Assembly: GCF_000745775.1 (NCBI RefSeq)
Contig: NZ_JQJY01000004.1
Span: 620,001 to 684,000 of the forward strand
Length of the DNA: 64,000 bases
From: Flavobacterium sp. ASV13
GTDB lineage: Bacteria; Bacteroidota; Bacteroidia; Flavobacteriales; Flavobacteriaceae
Direction: 5' to 3'
Numbering within the stretch: position 1 is the stretch's first letter; the number at the start of each line of letters is the position of its first letter. Below are positions 1 through 8,772 of the stretch, one piece after another. The notes beneath the pieces were generated by a model. It searched no databases, was not told where the DNA came from, and saw only the letters and a program-made list of their open reading frames with translations. Position numbers and translations under genes: made by a program.

Positions 1-2009
1 ACTTAAAAGTTCTTTCGGATAACGGAATTGTTTTCGCCTTGACGACTGACAAATTAAAGAAAATTGAAGATTTTAAACCGAATTTATTAAAAGCGATAAA
101 ATACGGTTTTGACAAAACAAAAGCTTTAGAAGCGTTAACTACTATTCCTGCAGCTATTTTAGGAAAAAGCGACGAAGTAGGAAGTTTGAAAACTGGAAGT
201 TATGCAAACTTCATTATTACTTCTGGAGAAGTTTTTGACGAGAAAACGGTTTTATATGAAAACTGGGTTCAAGGAAGCAAATTTGTTGTGAATGATATCA
301 ATGCAAAAGATATTCGCGGAAATTACGACTTGACTGTTGGAAAAGATACTTATAAATGGAAAATTGACGGAACTGCTGATGCTCAAAAATCAGAAATCAC
401 AACTGTTGATGCTAAAAAAGTAAAAAGCACTTTTTCTATCGCAAAAAATTGGGTTTCTCTTGTAATCAAACCTGCTGATACTATTAAATCTAATTTTGCT
501 CGTTTAACAGGATTTGTTGAAAAAGCAGATGCTTTATCTGGAAAAGCGGTTTTATCAAATGGAGACGAATTGGTTTGGAATGCAGTAAAAACGAGTCCGT
601 TTGTTGCGGTTAAAGATACTTTAAAACCAGAAAAACCAAATCATGTAATGCCAGTAACGTATCCAAACGTTGCTTTTGGTGATACTAAAAAACAAACTGC
701 TCAAACTTTATTATTCAAAAACGCTACAGTTTGGACGAATGAAAAAGAAGGAATTTTGACAGAAGCTGACGTTTTAATCAAAAACGGAAAAATTGCTGCT
801 GTAGGTAAAAATCTTTCTGACGCATCGGCAACTGTAATTGATGCTAAAGGAAAACACATTACAAGCGGTATTATTGACGAGCATTCGCACATCGCGATTT
901 CTAAAGGTGTAAATGAAAGCGGACACAACTCAACTGCTGAGGTTACAATTCAGGATGTTGTGAATTCTGAAGACATTAATATTTATAGAGATCTTGCCGG
1001 AGGTGTTACAATTTCACAATTATTACACGGTTCTGCAAACCCAATTGGTGGTCGTTCTGCAATTGTAAAATGGAAATGGGGTTCTGCTGCAGATGAAATG
1101 TTATACAAAAACCAACCAAAATTCATCAAATTTGCTTTAGGTGAAAACGTAAAACAAGCGAACTGGGGAATTGATAATCCAACTCGTTTCCCGCAAACAA
1201 GAATGGGTGTTGAACAAGTTTTTACAGATTATTTCCAATTAGCGAAAGAATATGATGAAAACTGGAAAAAATTCAATGCTGGAAATAAAAAAGGAAAAGC
1301 TCCAAGAGTAGATTTAGAATTACAGACTCTTGCTGAAATTTTAAACAAAGAGCGTTTCATTACTTGTCACTCTTATGTAGAGTCTGAAATTTTAAATTTG
1401 ATGAATGTTGCTGAGAAATTCAATTTCAGAGTAAATACTTTCACGCACATTTTAGAAGGTTACAAAGTGGCTGACAAAATGAAAGAGCACGGCGTTGGAG
1501 CTTCAACATTCTCTGATTGGTGGGCTTATAAATTTGAGGTAAACGATGCCATTCCATACAACGGACCAATTATGCACAACGAAGGTGTAGTTGTTGCTTA
1601 CAACTCTGATGATGCTGAAATGTCTCGAAGATTAAACCAAGAAGCTGCAAAAGCGGTAAAATACGGAAACGTATCTGAAGAAGATGCCTGGAAATTTGTC
1701 ACTTTAAATCCTGCGAAATTATTACATATCGATGACAAAGTAGGAAGCTTAAAAGTTGGAAAAGATGCCGATGTTGTTTTATGGAGCGAAAATCCATTGT
1801 CTATTTATGCTAAAGCTGAAAAAACAATTATTGAAGGTGTAGTTTATTTTGATATTGAAAAAGATGCTCAAAAACAATTGGCCATCACTAAAGAAAGAAA
1901 TGAATTGATTGGACAAATGCTGCAGGAAAAAAACAAAGGAAACAGCACTCAGGCGCCAACAAGAAAAGAGAAAAGAGAATATCACTGTGATACTTTAGAA
2001 CAGTTATAA
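1..2009 (+). CDS. Amidohydrolase family protein, tandem-domain type (5' end missing)
   Basis: The reading frame is open from base 3 of the window with no stop, so the start lies upstream; about 668 residues are visible. The first ~150 visible residues look like the C-terminal part of one amidohydrolase domain (ALTTIPAAILG, then a GSLKTGSYANF segment typical of the composite-domain return strand). A linker follows, then a second complete domain beginning near base 700 with the usual DVLIKNGKIAAVG strand and the metal-binding EHSHI motif near base 880. Later His-containing segments (ITCHSYVES, FTHILEG) and a YNSDDAEMSR segment fit the metal-dependent hydrolase active site. The protein is therefore a two-domain fusion, probably about 1000 residues when complete and probably exported. 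The substrate cannot be read from sequence. The next amidohydrolase gene starts 37 bases downstream and is probably co-transcribed. Confidence 0.85.
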   Translation, partial: LKVLSDNGIVFALTTDKLKKIEDFKPNLLKAIKYGFDKTKALEALTTIPAAILGKSDEVGSLKTGSYANFIITSGEVFDEKTVLYENWVQGSKFVVNDINAKDIRGNYDLTVGKDTYKWKIDGTADAQKSEITTVDAKKVKSTFSIAKNWVSLVIKPADTIKSNFARLTGFVEKADALSGKAVLSNGDELVWNAVKTSPFVAVKDTLKPEKPNHVMPVTYPNVAFGDTKKQTAQTLLFKNATVWTNEKEGILTEADVLIKNGKIAAVGKNLSDASATVIDAKGKHITSGIIDEHSHIAISKGVNESGHNSTAEVTIQDVVNSEDINIYRDLAGGVTISQLLHGSANPIGGRSAIVKWKWGSAADEMLYKNQPKFIKFALGENVKQANWGIDNPTRFPQTRMGVEQVFTDYFQLAKEYDENWKKFNAGNKKGKAPRVDLELQTLAEILNKERFITCHSYVESEILNLMNVAEKFNFRVNTFTHILEGYKVADKMKEHGVGASTFSDWWAYKFEVNDAIPYNGPIMHNEGVVVAYNSDDAEMSRRLNQEAAKAVKYGNVSEEDAWKFVTLNPAKLLHIDDKVGSLKVGKDADVVLWSENPLSIYAKAEKTIIEGVVYFDIEKDAQKQLAITKERNELIGQMLQEKNKGNSTQAPTRKEKREYHCDTLEQL

Positions 2010-2046
2010 AAGCTTTAGAAAATTCATAATGATAAAAAGAGACAAC

Positions 2047-3354
2047 ATGATAAATAAAAACATATATAAATTGCTGTTATTATTTTGTGCTTCTGTACAA
2101 ATAAATGCTCAGCAAATTCCAGCACCAAAGCAATCAAAATCGGTTTTGATTTTAAATGCTACTGCGCACTTGGGGAACGGAAAAGTGATTCAAAACAGTG
2201 CGATTGGTTTTAAAGACGGAAAAATTACTTTAGTAGCCGATGCAACAACAATCAGACTTGCCGCTGATGCTTATGACACTACTATTGATGCTTCTGGTAA
2301 ACATGTGTATCCAGGATTTATTGCTGCAAATACAACGTTGGGATTAGTTGAAATTGATGCTGTAAAATCATCTGACGATCAAGAAGAAATTGGAACTTTT
2401 AACCCAAATGTCAGAAGTATTATTGCTTATAACTCTGAATCGAAAGTTGTAGAAACGGTTCGTCCAAATGGTGTTTTAGTAGCTCAGGTTACGCCTCGTG
2501 GCGGAACAATTTCTGGTACTTCATCAATTGTACAATTAGATGCATGGAGCTGGAAAGATGCCATTTTAAAAGAAAATGACGGAATTCATTTGAATTTTCC
2601 ATCTAGTTTCAAAAGATCTGGATCTTGGTTTGAGCCTGGTGTTATTGAACCAAACAAAGATTATCCAAAACAAGCGGAAGAAATCAACGCTTTTTTAATC
2701 AATGCTAAAGCTTACAATCAGACAACTCCAAAAGAAAGAAACATCGTTCTGGAAGCAACAAAAGGCTTGTTTGACGGAACTCAAACTCTTTACATTCATG
2801 CTGATGAAGAAAAGCAAATTGTAGATGCAATTCAATTGGCCGCAGACAATCAAATCAAAAAGGTTGTAATCGTTGGCGGTTTTGAAGCTTACAAAGCAAC
2901 TGCGCAATTATCAAAATATAATGTGGGAGTTCTTTTAAGACGTGTTCACGATATGCCAACAAGCGCTGATCAAGATGTAAACCTGCCTTATAAAATGGCA
3001 AAAATACTTACTGATAAAGGTATTGTTGTTGGTTTAGAAAACAGCGGTGATCATGAACGTATGAGTGTGAGAAATTTACCTTTCTTAGCTGGAACTTGTG
3101 CTGCTTTTGGTTTAGACAAAGAAGTTGCAGTACAGTTGATTACGCTAAATACAGCAAAATTATTAGGAGTTGATGCAACTTGCGGAACTTTGGAAACAGG
3201 CAAAGATGCTACTTTATTTATATCTGAAGGAGATGCTTTAGATATGAGAACAAATAAATTGACAACTGCTTTTATTCAGGGCAGAAACATCAATTTGGAT
3301 ACTTTTCAAAACAAACTGAACAGAAAATTCAAAGAAAAGTTCGGTCAGAAATAA
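2047..3354 (+). CDS. Amidohydrolase-like protein, secreted, lacking the HxH metal motif
   Basis: A 435-residue protein, taken from the second ATG because it gives a clean signal peptide (INKNIYKLLLLFCASVQINAQ, cleaved after NAQ); an in-frame ATG 18 bases upstream at 2029 is also possible. It has the N-terminal amidohydrolase strand and a C-terminal segment AAFGLDKEVAVQLITLNTAK followed by LGVDATCGTLETGKDATLFI, the typical end of the composite fold. Where active relatives carry D-x-H-x-H after the first strand, this protein reads GFIAANTTLG, so the two metal-binding histidines are absent. YIHADEE and GDHERMS remain. It probably works with, or is a non-catalytic partner of, the upstream amidohydrolase. 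The family call is firm; catalytic activity is doubtful. Confidence 0.85.
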   Translation: MINKNIYKLLLLFCASVQINAQQIPAPKQSKSVLILNATAHLGNGKVIQNSAIGFKDGKITLVADATTIRLAADAYDTTIDASGKHVYPGFIAANTTLGLVEIDAVKSSDDQEEIGTFNPNVRSIIAYNSESKVVETVRPNGVLVAQVTPRGGTISGTSSIVQLDAWSWKDAILKENDGIHLNFPSSFKRSGSWFEPGVIEPNKDYPKQAEEINAFLINAKAYNQTTPKERNIVLEATKGLFDGTQTLYIHADEEKQIVDAIQLAADNQIKKVVIVGGFEAYKATAQLSKYNVGVLLRRVHDMPTSADQDVNLPYKMAKILTDKGIVVGLENSGDHERMSVRNLPFLAGTCAAFGLDKEVAVQLITLNTAKLLGVDATCGTLETGKDATLFISEGDALDMRTNKLTTAFIQGRNINLDTFQNKLNRKFKEKFGQK

Positions 3355-3371
3355 TTCGGTTTTTCTAATAT

Positions 3372-3410
3372 AAAAAGGCATCATTTGAAATATTCATTTG
3401 ATGCCTTTTT
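3372..3410 (+). terminator. Rho-independent terminator after the amidohydrolase pair
   Basis: A perfect 12-bp stem (3372-3383 with 3399-3410) contains GGCATCA/TGATGCC and ends in a run of T. It lies 18 bases after the stop codon. Confidence 0.85.
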
Positions 3411-3693
3411 TATTTAAAACAAAACAAATTGAACAGCACATTGAATAATTTGAATAGAAAAAATCATTATTTTAAGAATAATAGTATCTTTTTTTCATCG
3501 GAAACTGCACAAATGATAACTTTTGCCCATTTCAAGATTAATAAATTGTAAAATTTAAGTCTTTTTTAAGATATACACGCAAAATTTAGGGGGTCAAATT
3601 TTAAAATTAACAAAAATTAAACAATAGACTCTATTTTTTATAGGGGTGTCGAATGATTTTATACTTTTATAAAAAATTTAAAACTAAATAACT
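3411..3693. other. AT-rich leader region upstream of amtB
   Basis: No coding capacity is seen. The segment should hold the amtB promoter. The nearest match to the Bacteroidota -7 element is ATAACTTTTGCC near 3515-3526, one base longer than TAnnTTTG, so I do not assign it. No clear riboswitch or hairpin was recognised. Confidence 0.4.
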
Positions 3694-5019
3694 ATGCGAA
3701 AAATTATTTTAAGTGTGATCCTCATCACGATTTTGTTACTATCTATTTTTTCTATCTCATTTGTTACTGAATCAAAAACATTAGGCGCTCATGTTGTTGA
3801 ATTAAAATTAGACACGGGTGATACAGCATGGATGGTTGTTGCTACAGCATTTGTATTATTAATGACTCCGGGATTAGGGTTTTTCTATGGCGGTATGGTA
3901 GGCAAGAAAAACGTAATCAGTACAATGCTTCAAAGTTTCATGGCAATGGTAATTGTTACAGTTCTTTGGGTAGTAATTGGATTCGGATTATGTTTTGGTC
4001 CATCTATAGGCGGTTTCATTGGAGATCCTTCTTCAAATATATTTTTTCAGGGCGTAAGCGCAAACACCGCTTGGGAATTAGCACCAACAATTCCTATGAT
4101 TCTTTTTGCTTTATTCCAGGCAAAATTCGCAATCATTACTCCGGCATTAATTACAGGAGCTTTTGCAGAACGTGTACGTTTCTGGGCTTACTTATTATTC
4201 ATGGTTTTATTTATCTTATTCGTATACGCTCCATTATGTCACATGACTTGGCATCCTGATGGATTATTCTTTGGATGGGGAGTGCTTGACTTCGCTGGTG
4301 GTACTGTAGTACACATGAGTGCTGGATGGGCTGCTTTGGCTGGAGCAATCTTCTTAGGAAAACGTAAAGTTCAAAAAGTAAACCCTGCAAGAATCACGTA
4401 TGTATTATTAGGTACAGGTTTATTATGGTTCGGATGGTTTGGTTTCAACGCAGGTTCTGCAGTTGGAGCTGGAAGTCTTGCTGCTCAAGCTTTAGGAACA
4501 ACTACAATCGCTGCTGCTTCTGCTGCTATGGCTTGGGTTTTCCTTGACAAAATATTAGGACACAAATTATCTGCAATGGGAGCTTGTATTGGCGCTGTAG
4601 TAGGTTTAGTTGCTATTACTCCTGCTGCTGGTTTCGTAAGCATTCCTCATGCATTAGCAATTGGTATTATCGCTGCAGTAATTAGTAATATTGTGGTTAG
4701 CAAATTCCCTAAAGGAAAAATCGACGATGCTCTTGACGTATTTGCTTGTCACGGTGTTGGTGGTATGGTAGGAATGTTATTAACTGGTGTTTTTGCTTCT
4801 AATAGCGTAAACTCTATAGTTGGAAAAAACCAAGGTTTGATTTTTGGTGATGCTACTTTATTCTTAATACAATTAAAAGCATTAGTTATTGTATCAATCT
4901 TTGCTTTTGCAGCTTCTTATGCCTTGTTCTTCATTGTAAACAAAATTACTCCTTTAAGAGTTACTGAAGAAAAAGAAGAATTAGGATTAGACATCTCTCA
5001 ACACGGAGAATACTTATAA
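3694..5019 (+). CDS. amtB: Ammonium transporter AmtB
   Basis: An integral membrane ammonium channel of 441 residues, the usual length for Amt proteins. An N-terminal hydrophobic segment (about residues 4-22) resembles a signal peptide. It is followed by the Amt hallmark TPGLGFFYGGMVGKKNVIS and about eleven membrane helices. The pore twin-histidine motifs are present: the first in GGTVVHMSAGW and the second in CHGVGGMVGMLLTG. The C-terminal cytoplasmic tail (ITPLRVTEEKEELGLDISQHGE) is the family-typical region that contacts PII proteins, although no glnB/glnK lies beside it here. The gene stands alone, with a long leader in front and a strong terminator behind. Expression under nitrogen limitation is expected from the family, not shown by a visible operator. 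Confidence 0.97.
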   Translation: MRKIILSVILITILLLSIFSISFVTESKTLGAHVVELKLDTGDTAWMVVATAFVLLMTPGLGFFYGGMVGKKNVISTMLQSFMAMVIVTVLWVVIGFGLCFGPSIGGFIGDPSSNIFFQGVSANTAWELAPTIPMILFALFQAKFAIITPALITGAFAERVRFWAYLLFMVLFILFVYAPLCHMTWHPDGLFFGWGVLDFAGGTVVHMSAGWAALAGAIFLGKRKVQKVNPARITYVLLGTGLLWFGWFGFNAGSAVGAGSLAAQALGTTTIAAASAAMAWVFLDKILGHKLSAMGACIGAVVGLVAITPAAGFVSIPHALAIGIIAAVISNIVVSKFPKGKIDDALDVFACHGVGGMVGMLLTGVFASNSVNSIVGKNQGLIFGDATLFLIQLKALVIVSIFAFAASYALFFIVNKITPLRVTEEKEELGLDISQHGEYL

Positions 5020-5050
5020 TAAAAAGAATTTCCTCTTTTTGCCTTTATAA

Positions 5051-5083
5051 AAAATCCCTCTAAGTTTAGCTTAGAGGGATTTT
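5051..5083 (+). terminator. Terminator after amtB
   Basis: A perfect 13-bp stem (5051-5063 with 5071-5083), containing TCCCTCTAA/TTAGAGGGA, with a 7-base loop and T-rich ends on both strands. It can serve amtB and possibly the opposing dsbD transcript. Confidence 0.93.
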
Positions 5084-5119
5084 TGTTTGAATTAATATCA
5101 ACTTATTAGTCCTTAGTAA

Positions 5120-5220
5120 TTAGTTCTTAGTGATTAGTCACTTTATTTAGTTTAACCATTTAACTCCATGAAATTATAAAGAAGAAAACTAAGGGCTAAT
5201 TACTAATCACTAAGAACTAA
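5120..5220. repeat. Intergenic palindrome with TTAG-type word repeats
   Basis: A perfect 19-bp inverted repeat (5120-5138 with 5202-5220) built from iterated words such as TTAGTTCTTAG and TGATTAG. It lies between the convergent amtB and dsbD genes, 6 bases from the dsbD stop. Similar composite palindromes occur in several other gaps of this window. Confidence 0.8.
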
Positions 5221-5226
5221 AAAATC

Positions 5227-7326
5227 TTATTTGAAATTAGCAATTCCTTCTTTCAGCCATTGCAAATATTCTGCGGTACTTACGTAACTAATTGTTGGTT
5301 TAGAAGTATGCAGGTTATTGCCTTCTAAATCCGTGATAACATATAAAGGCTGTGTATTTGTTTTATATGTTGAAATCATAAAATCAGTCCATTTATCTCC
5401 TACTGTAATGATTTCATCTCCAGCTTTCGTAACATATTGTTCGTTTTTTGGAAGTTCTCGTTTATCATCAACGTATAACGAAATCAAAACAACATCATTT
5501 TTTAATATTGGTAAAACCGATGGATCTGACCAAACATTGTTTTCCATTTTTCTGCAGTTTACACAAGCATAACCTGTAAAATCAAGCATTATTGGCTTGT
5601 TGATTTCTTTCGCGTATGCTAAACCATCTTCGTAATCATGAAAAACCATTATTCCGTGTGGACCTAATTCTGCACCTTCTGGAAGTCCTTTTATTGTTTC
5701 TGTGCTTCCTGTTGAATTCCCTGAACCTCCAACGCCAAATGGACTTTCACTATAGGTTGGTGGTGGCGGAAAAGCACTAATTAATTTTAAAGGCGCTCCC
5801 CAAAGTCCTGGAATCATATAAATTGTAAAACTTAAAACAAGTAATCCTAATGATAATCTTCCAACCGAAATATGATGCGTTGGACTATCATGTGGCAATG
5901 TAATTTTTCCGAATAAATATAATGCAAGAGTTCCAAAAATTGCAATCCAAATCGCTAAGAAAACTTCTCTTTCTAGGAAATGCAATTGTAAAACCAAATC
6001 AGCATTTGATAAGAATTTGAATGCTAAAGCCAATTCTAAAAATCCTAAAACAACTTTTACAGTATTTAACCATCCGCCAGATTTTGGCAATGAATTCAAC
6101 CATCCTGGGAACATTGCAAACAACATAAACGGAAGTGCCAATGCTGAAGAAAACCCTAACATTCCTACAATTGGTGCAATTCCTCCATTTGAAGCAGCTT
6201 CAACCAATAAAGTTCCTACAATTGGTCCTGTACATGAAAATGATACAATTGCCAATGCTAAAGCCATGAACAATATCCCAATTAAACCTCCTTTGTCTGC
6301 TTGTTGATCAGCTTTGTTTGCCCACGAATTTGGAAGCATAATTTCGAATGCTCCTAAAAATGAAACAGCAAAAACAACCAAAATCACGAAGAAAATAAGA
6401 TTGAACCAAACATCTGTCGATAACGCATTTAAAGCATCAGCACCGAATATTTTAGTTACAATTAATCCTAAAATCACATAGATTGCAATGATTGATAATC
6501 CGTAAATTATAGCATTTCTAATTCCTTTTGCTCTGCTTTTACTTTGTTTGGTAAAAAAACTTACCGTCATAGGAATCATAGGAAAAACACAAGGTGTAAA
6601 CAAGGCCGCAAAACCACCTAAAAAAGCCAGGAAAAAGATAGACCACAAACTTCTAGACGGTGCAGGCGCAGGCATATCTTCTTTCGAAATTGGCTCTTCT
6701 ACATTAGATTTTACCACCTGAACTTTTGCTGTATCTGCTGCTTTTACAATTGTATCTACTGCAATTCCAGTTACTTTTGTTTCATCTTTTTTCGCTTCTG
6801 TTATTGCCGGAACTGCGTCCATATTGAAAGTCGACGGAATCGCAATTGAGAATTTTTTATTCGAATTGATGCAAACTTCTTTACAAACCTGAAAATCAAA
6901 TTCCACATCAACCGTTTTTAAATTTGGGTTGACAATCTTGATTTCCTGCTCGATATGTGCTTTTCCTTCAAAGAAAGTTTCGTTTACGCCAAAAACGTCA
7001 TTAAAAGCTGTTCTGGTTTTTCCTTCCTTTGCTTTTCCAACTAATTCGTAATTTCCTTTTTGATTTTTGAATGCAATTTCCAGCGCAAGCGGTCCGCCTT
7101 CTGGGGTAAATTGCGAGTACATATGCCAATCTTTTTCAATTGTTCCGTCAAAAATTAATACGGCATTGTTTCCGGATTTTTTTTCAATTTTTGAAGTCCA
7201 TTTTACTGGTTCTAAAACCTGAGCATTACTTTTTGCAAAAGAAAAAATAAAAAACAGTAAAAATAAAAGAGATTTGCTCCAGTAGTTTTTTGGCATTATC
7301 GCTTGGCGGTATTGATTAAAGTTCAT
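5227..7326 (-). CDS. dsbD: Protein-disulfide reductase DsbD
   Basis: An inner-membrane thiol-disulfide transporter passing electrons from cytoplasmic thioredoxin to the periplasm. The 699 residues show all three DsbD parts. There is a signal peptide and an N-terminal periplasmic domain with the cysteine pair C148/C152 (VCKEVC). A membrane domain carries FTPCVFPMIP (C246) and, later, SFSCTGPIVGT, the two redox cysteines of that domain. A C-terminal thioredoxin domain has the CVNC motif (about C588/C591). The ATG at 7326 overlaps the tilS stop codon by one base (TAATG), which favours translational coupling. A start at 7296 (MPKNYWSK) would give a more typical signal peptide and is equally possible. 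A low-complexity Ala/Pro-rich linker lies near residues 200-225. Confidence 0.95.
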   Translation of the reverse strand: MNFNQYRQAIMPKNYWSKSLLFLLFFIFSFAKSNAQVLEPVKWTSKIEKKSGNNAVLIFDGTIEKDWHMYSQFTPEGGPLALEIAFKNQKGNYELVGKAKEGKTRTAFNDVFGVNETFFEGKAHIEQEIKIVNPNLKTVDVEFDFQVCKEVCINSNKKFSIAIPSTFNMDAVPAITEAKKDETKVTGIAVDTIVKAADTAKVQVVKSNVEEPISKEDMPAPAPSRSLWSIFFLAFLGGFAALFTPCVFPMIPMTVSFFTKQSKSRAKGIRNAIIYGLSIIAIYVILGLIVTKIFGADALNALSTDVWFNLIFFVILVVFAVSFLGAFEIMLPNSWANKADQQADKGGLIGILFMALALAIVSFSCTGPIVGTLLVEAASNGGIAPIVGMLGFSSALALPFMLFAMFPGWLNSLPKSGGWLNTVKVVLGFLELALAFKFLSNADLVLQLHFLEREVFLAIWIAIFGTLALYLFGKITLPHDSPTHHISVGRLSLGLLVLSFTIYMIPGLWGAPLKLISAFPPPPTYSESPFGVGGSGNSTGSTETIKGLPEGAELGPHGIMVFHDYEDGLAYAKEINKPIMLDFTGYACVNCRKMENNVWSDPSVLPILKNDVVLISLYVDDKRELPKNEQYVTKAGDEIITVGDKWTDFMISTYKTNTQPLYVITDLEGNNLHTSKPTISYVSTAEYLQWLKEGIANFK

Positions 7327-8636
7327 TATTGCAGTTCTATTTTTAGTATATTATTTGTGGTATTTTCAATTTTAAAACGTTCGTCTTGCCTGATTCCGAC
7401 AACCCATACAATTTGGTTATCTGAACATAAAATCCATGTTTTTTCTTTTTCGATCAGAGATAATTTTTCATCTTTAAAAAGCTTGCTTACTTTTTTCGAC
7501 TTTCCCTGCATTCCAAAAGGCTGAAAAACATCTCCTTCATTCCATCTACGTAAAATCAAAGGAAACTGGATTTTTTCGGCGTCCACAAAGATAGCTTTAT
7601 TTGAATCTATTGTAATGTCATCTACCTGACAAAGCTTCAAATTTAAGGGAAAATTAACTTCTGTGTCTTCTTTATTAATTTCAAATTCTTCGTCATTAGG
7701 CTCATACGAAATTGGGCTCAAAATCAAGGTTTCTCTGTTTTTAAGCAATCTGAATTCTTCTGAAAGCACTTGTTTTCCAGATTGCCCTTTTACCAAATCG
7801 TAAATATCATTCCATGCCGTGAAACCAAATTCATTTAGCCATTGATATAAATACGATTTATAATTTGGTAATTTTTTCAGCTGATTTAAATCGAAATGTA
7901 TATCTTCTCCTTCTTCTTTCGCAACCTGCTGATAAACCATAATTGATGCATCTTCAGTCATTTCCTGCGATTCCTGCAAATACGATTGTGTTTTCTGAAA
8001 AGCATTCAAAAAGTTTGGGTTGATTTCTTTTAAAATCGGAACTAAATCGTGGCGAATTTTATTTCGCAAATATTTATTAGATGCATTACTGCTATCCTCT
8101 CGCCATTCAATATTATTTTCTTCGGCGTAATTCAAAATTTCTTCTCTCGAAAAAGGCAAAAGCGGACGAATAATTTTATCATTTTGTTCCGGAATTCCCG
8201 TTAATCCATCTAATCCGGTTCCTCGGGTTAAATTGATAATGAAGGTTTCCAAATTATCATCAGCATGATGTGCTGTTAAAATATAATCGAAATTTTCTTC
8301 TTCCAAAAGCTCATAAAACCAGTTGTAACGAAGTTCTCTCGCCGCAACTTGTGTCGATAATTTATAATCTTCGGCAAAAGCTTTGGTATCAAATTGTGTG
8401 GTAAAAAACGGAATGTTGTTTTGCTTGCAGTAATTTTTAATAAATTCCTGATCGCCAAAACTTTCTAAACCGCGAAGCTGAAAATTACAATGCAAAACGG
8501 CAATTTCATAAGGCAGTTTTTTCAATAAATGCAGTAAAACCATACTATCTAATCCGCCACTAACTGCCAGAAAAAGCTTTTTTTCTGCTAAAAATGGGAA
8601 ACGGGAAACGATATGATTTTGAAAGTTTGAAAACAT
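7326..8636 (-). CDS. tilS: tRNA(Ile)-lysidine synthetase TilS
   Basis: A cytoplasmic enzyme that adds lysine to C34 of the CAU-anticodon isoleucine tRNA using ATP. The 436-residue protein has the N-type ATP-pyrophosphatase loop SGGLDS at residues 26-31, then LTAHHADDNLETFIINLTRG, the family's second motif, and a C-terminal substrate-recognition region (WNEGDVFQPFGMQGKSKKVS). Length and domain order are normal. It lies first in the tilS-dsbD pair and overlaps dsbD by one base. It is separated from pabB by a long palindrome that probably ends the pabB transcript. Confidence 0.95.
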   Translation of the reverse strand: MFSNFQNHIVSRFPFLAEKKLFLAVSGGLDSMVLLHLLKKLPYEIAVLHCNFQLRGLESFGDQEFIKNYCKQNNIPFFTTQFDTKAFAEDYKLSTQVAARELRYNWFYELLEEENFDYILTAHHADDNLETFIINLTRGTGLDGLTGIPEQNDKIIRPLLPFSREEILNYAEENNIEWREDSSNASNKYLRNKIRHDLVPILKEINPNFLNAFQKTQSYLQESQEMTEDASIMVYQQVAKEEGEDIHFDLNQLKKLPNYKSYLYQWLNEFGFTAWNDIYDLVKGQSGKQVLSEEFRLLKNRETLILSPISYEPNDEEFEINKEDTEVNFPLNLKLCQVDDITIDSNKAIFVDAEKIQFPLILRRWNEGDVFQPFGMQGKSKKVSKLFKDEKLSLIEKEKTWILCSDNQIVWVVGIRQDERFKIENTTNNILKIELQ

Positions 8637-8698
8637 TTGATAAATGTAAAGAATTAAACTTTATCTATTTTTAAATGAAATGTTAAGCGTAGTATTTT

Positions 8699-8771
8699 TT
8701 TTTTGCCACAGATTAAAGGGATTAAAATGATTAAAAAATCTGTGCAAATCTTTTTAATCTGTGGCAAAAAA
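8699..8771. terminator. Long hairpin between pabB and tilS
   Basis: A perfect 19-bp inverted repeat (8699-8717 with 8753-8771), containing GCCACAGATTAAA and its complement, with T-runs on either side. The intervening bases repeat the words ATTAAA and AATC. It starts directly behind the pabB stop, so it likely ends that transcript. It also belongs to the class of composite palindromes seen elsewhere in the window. Confidence 0.7.
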
Positions 8772-8772
8772 A

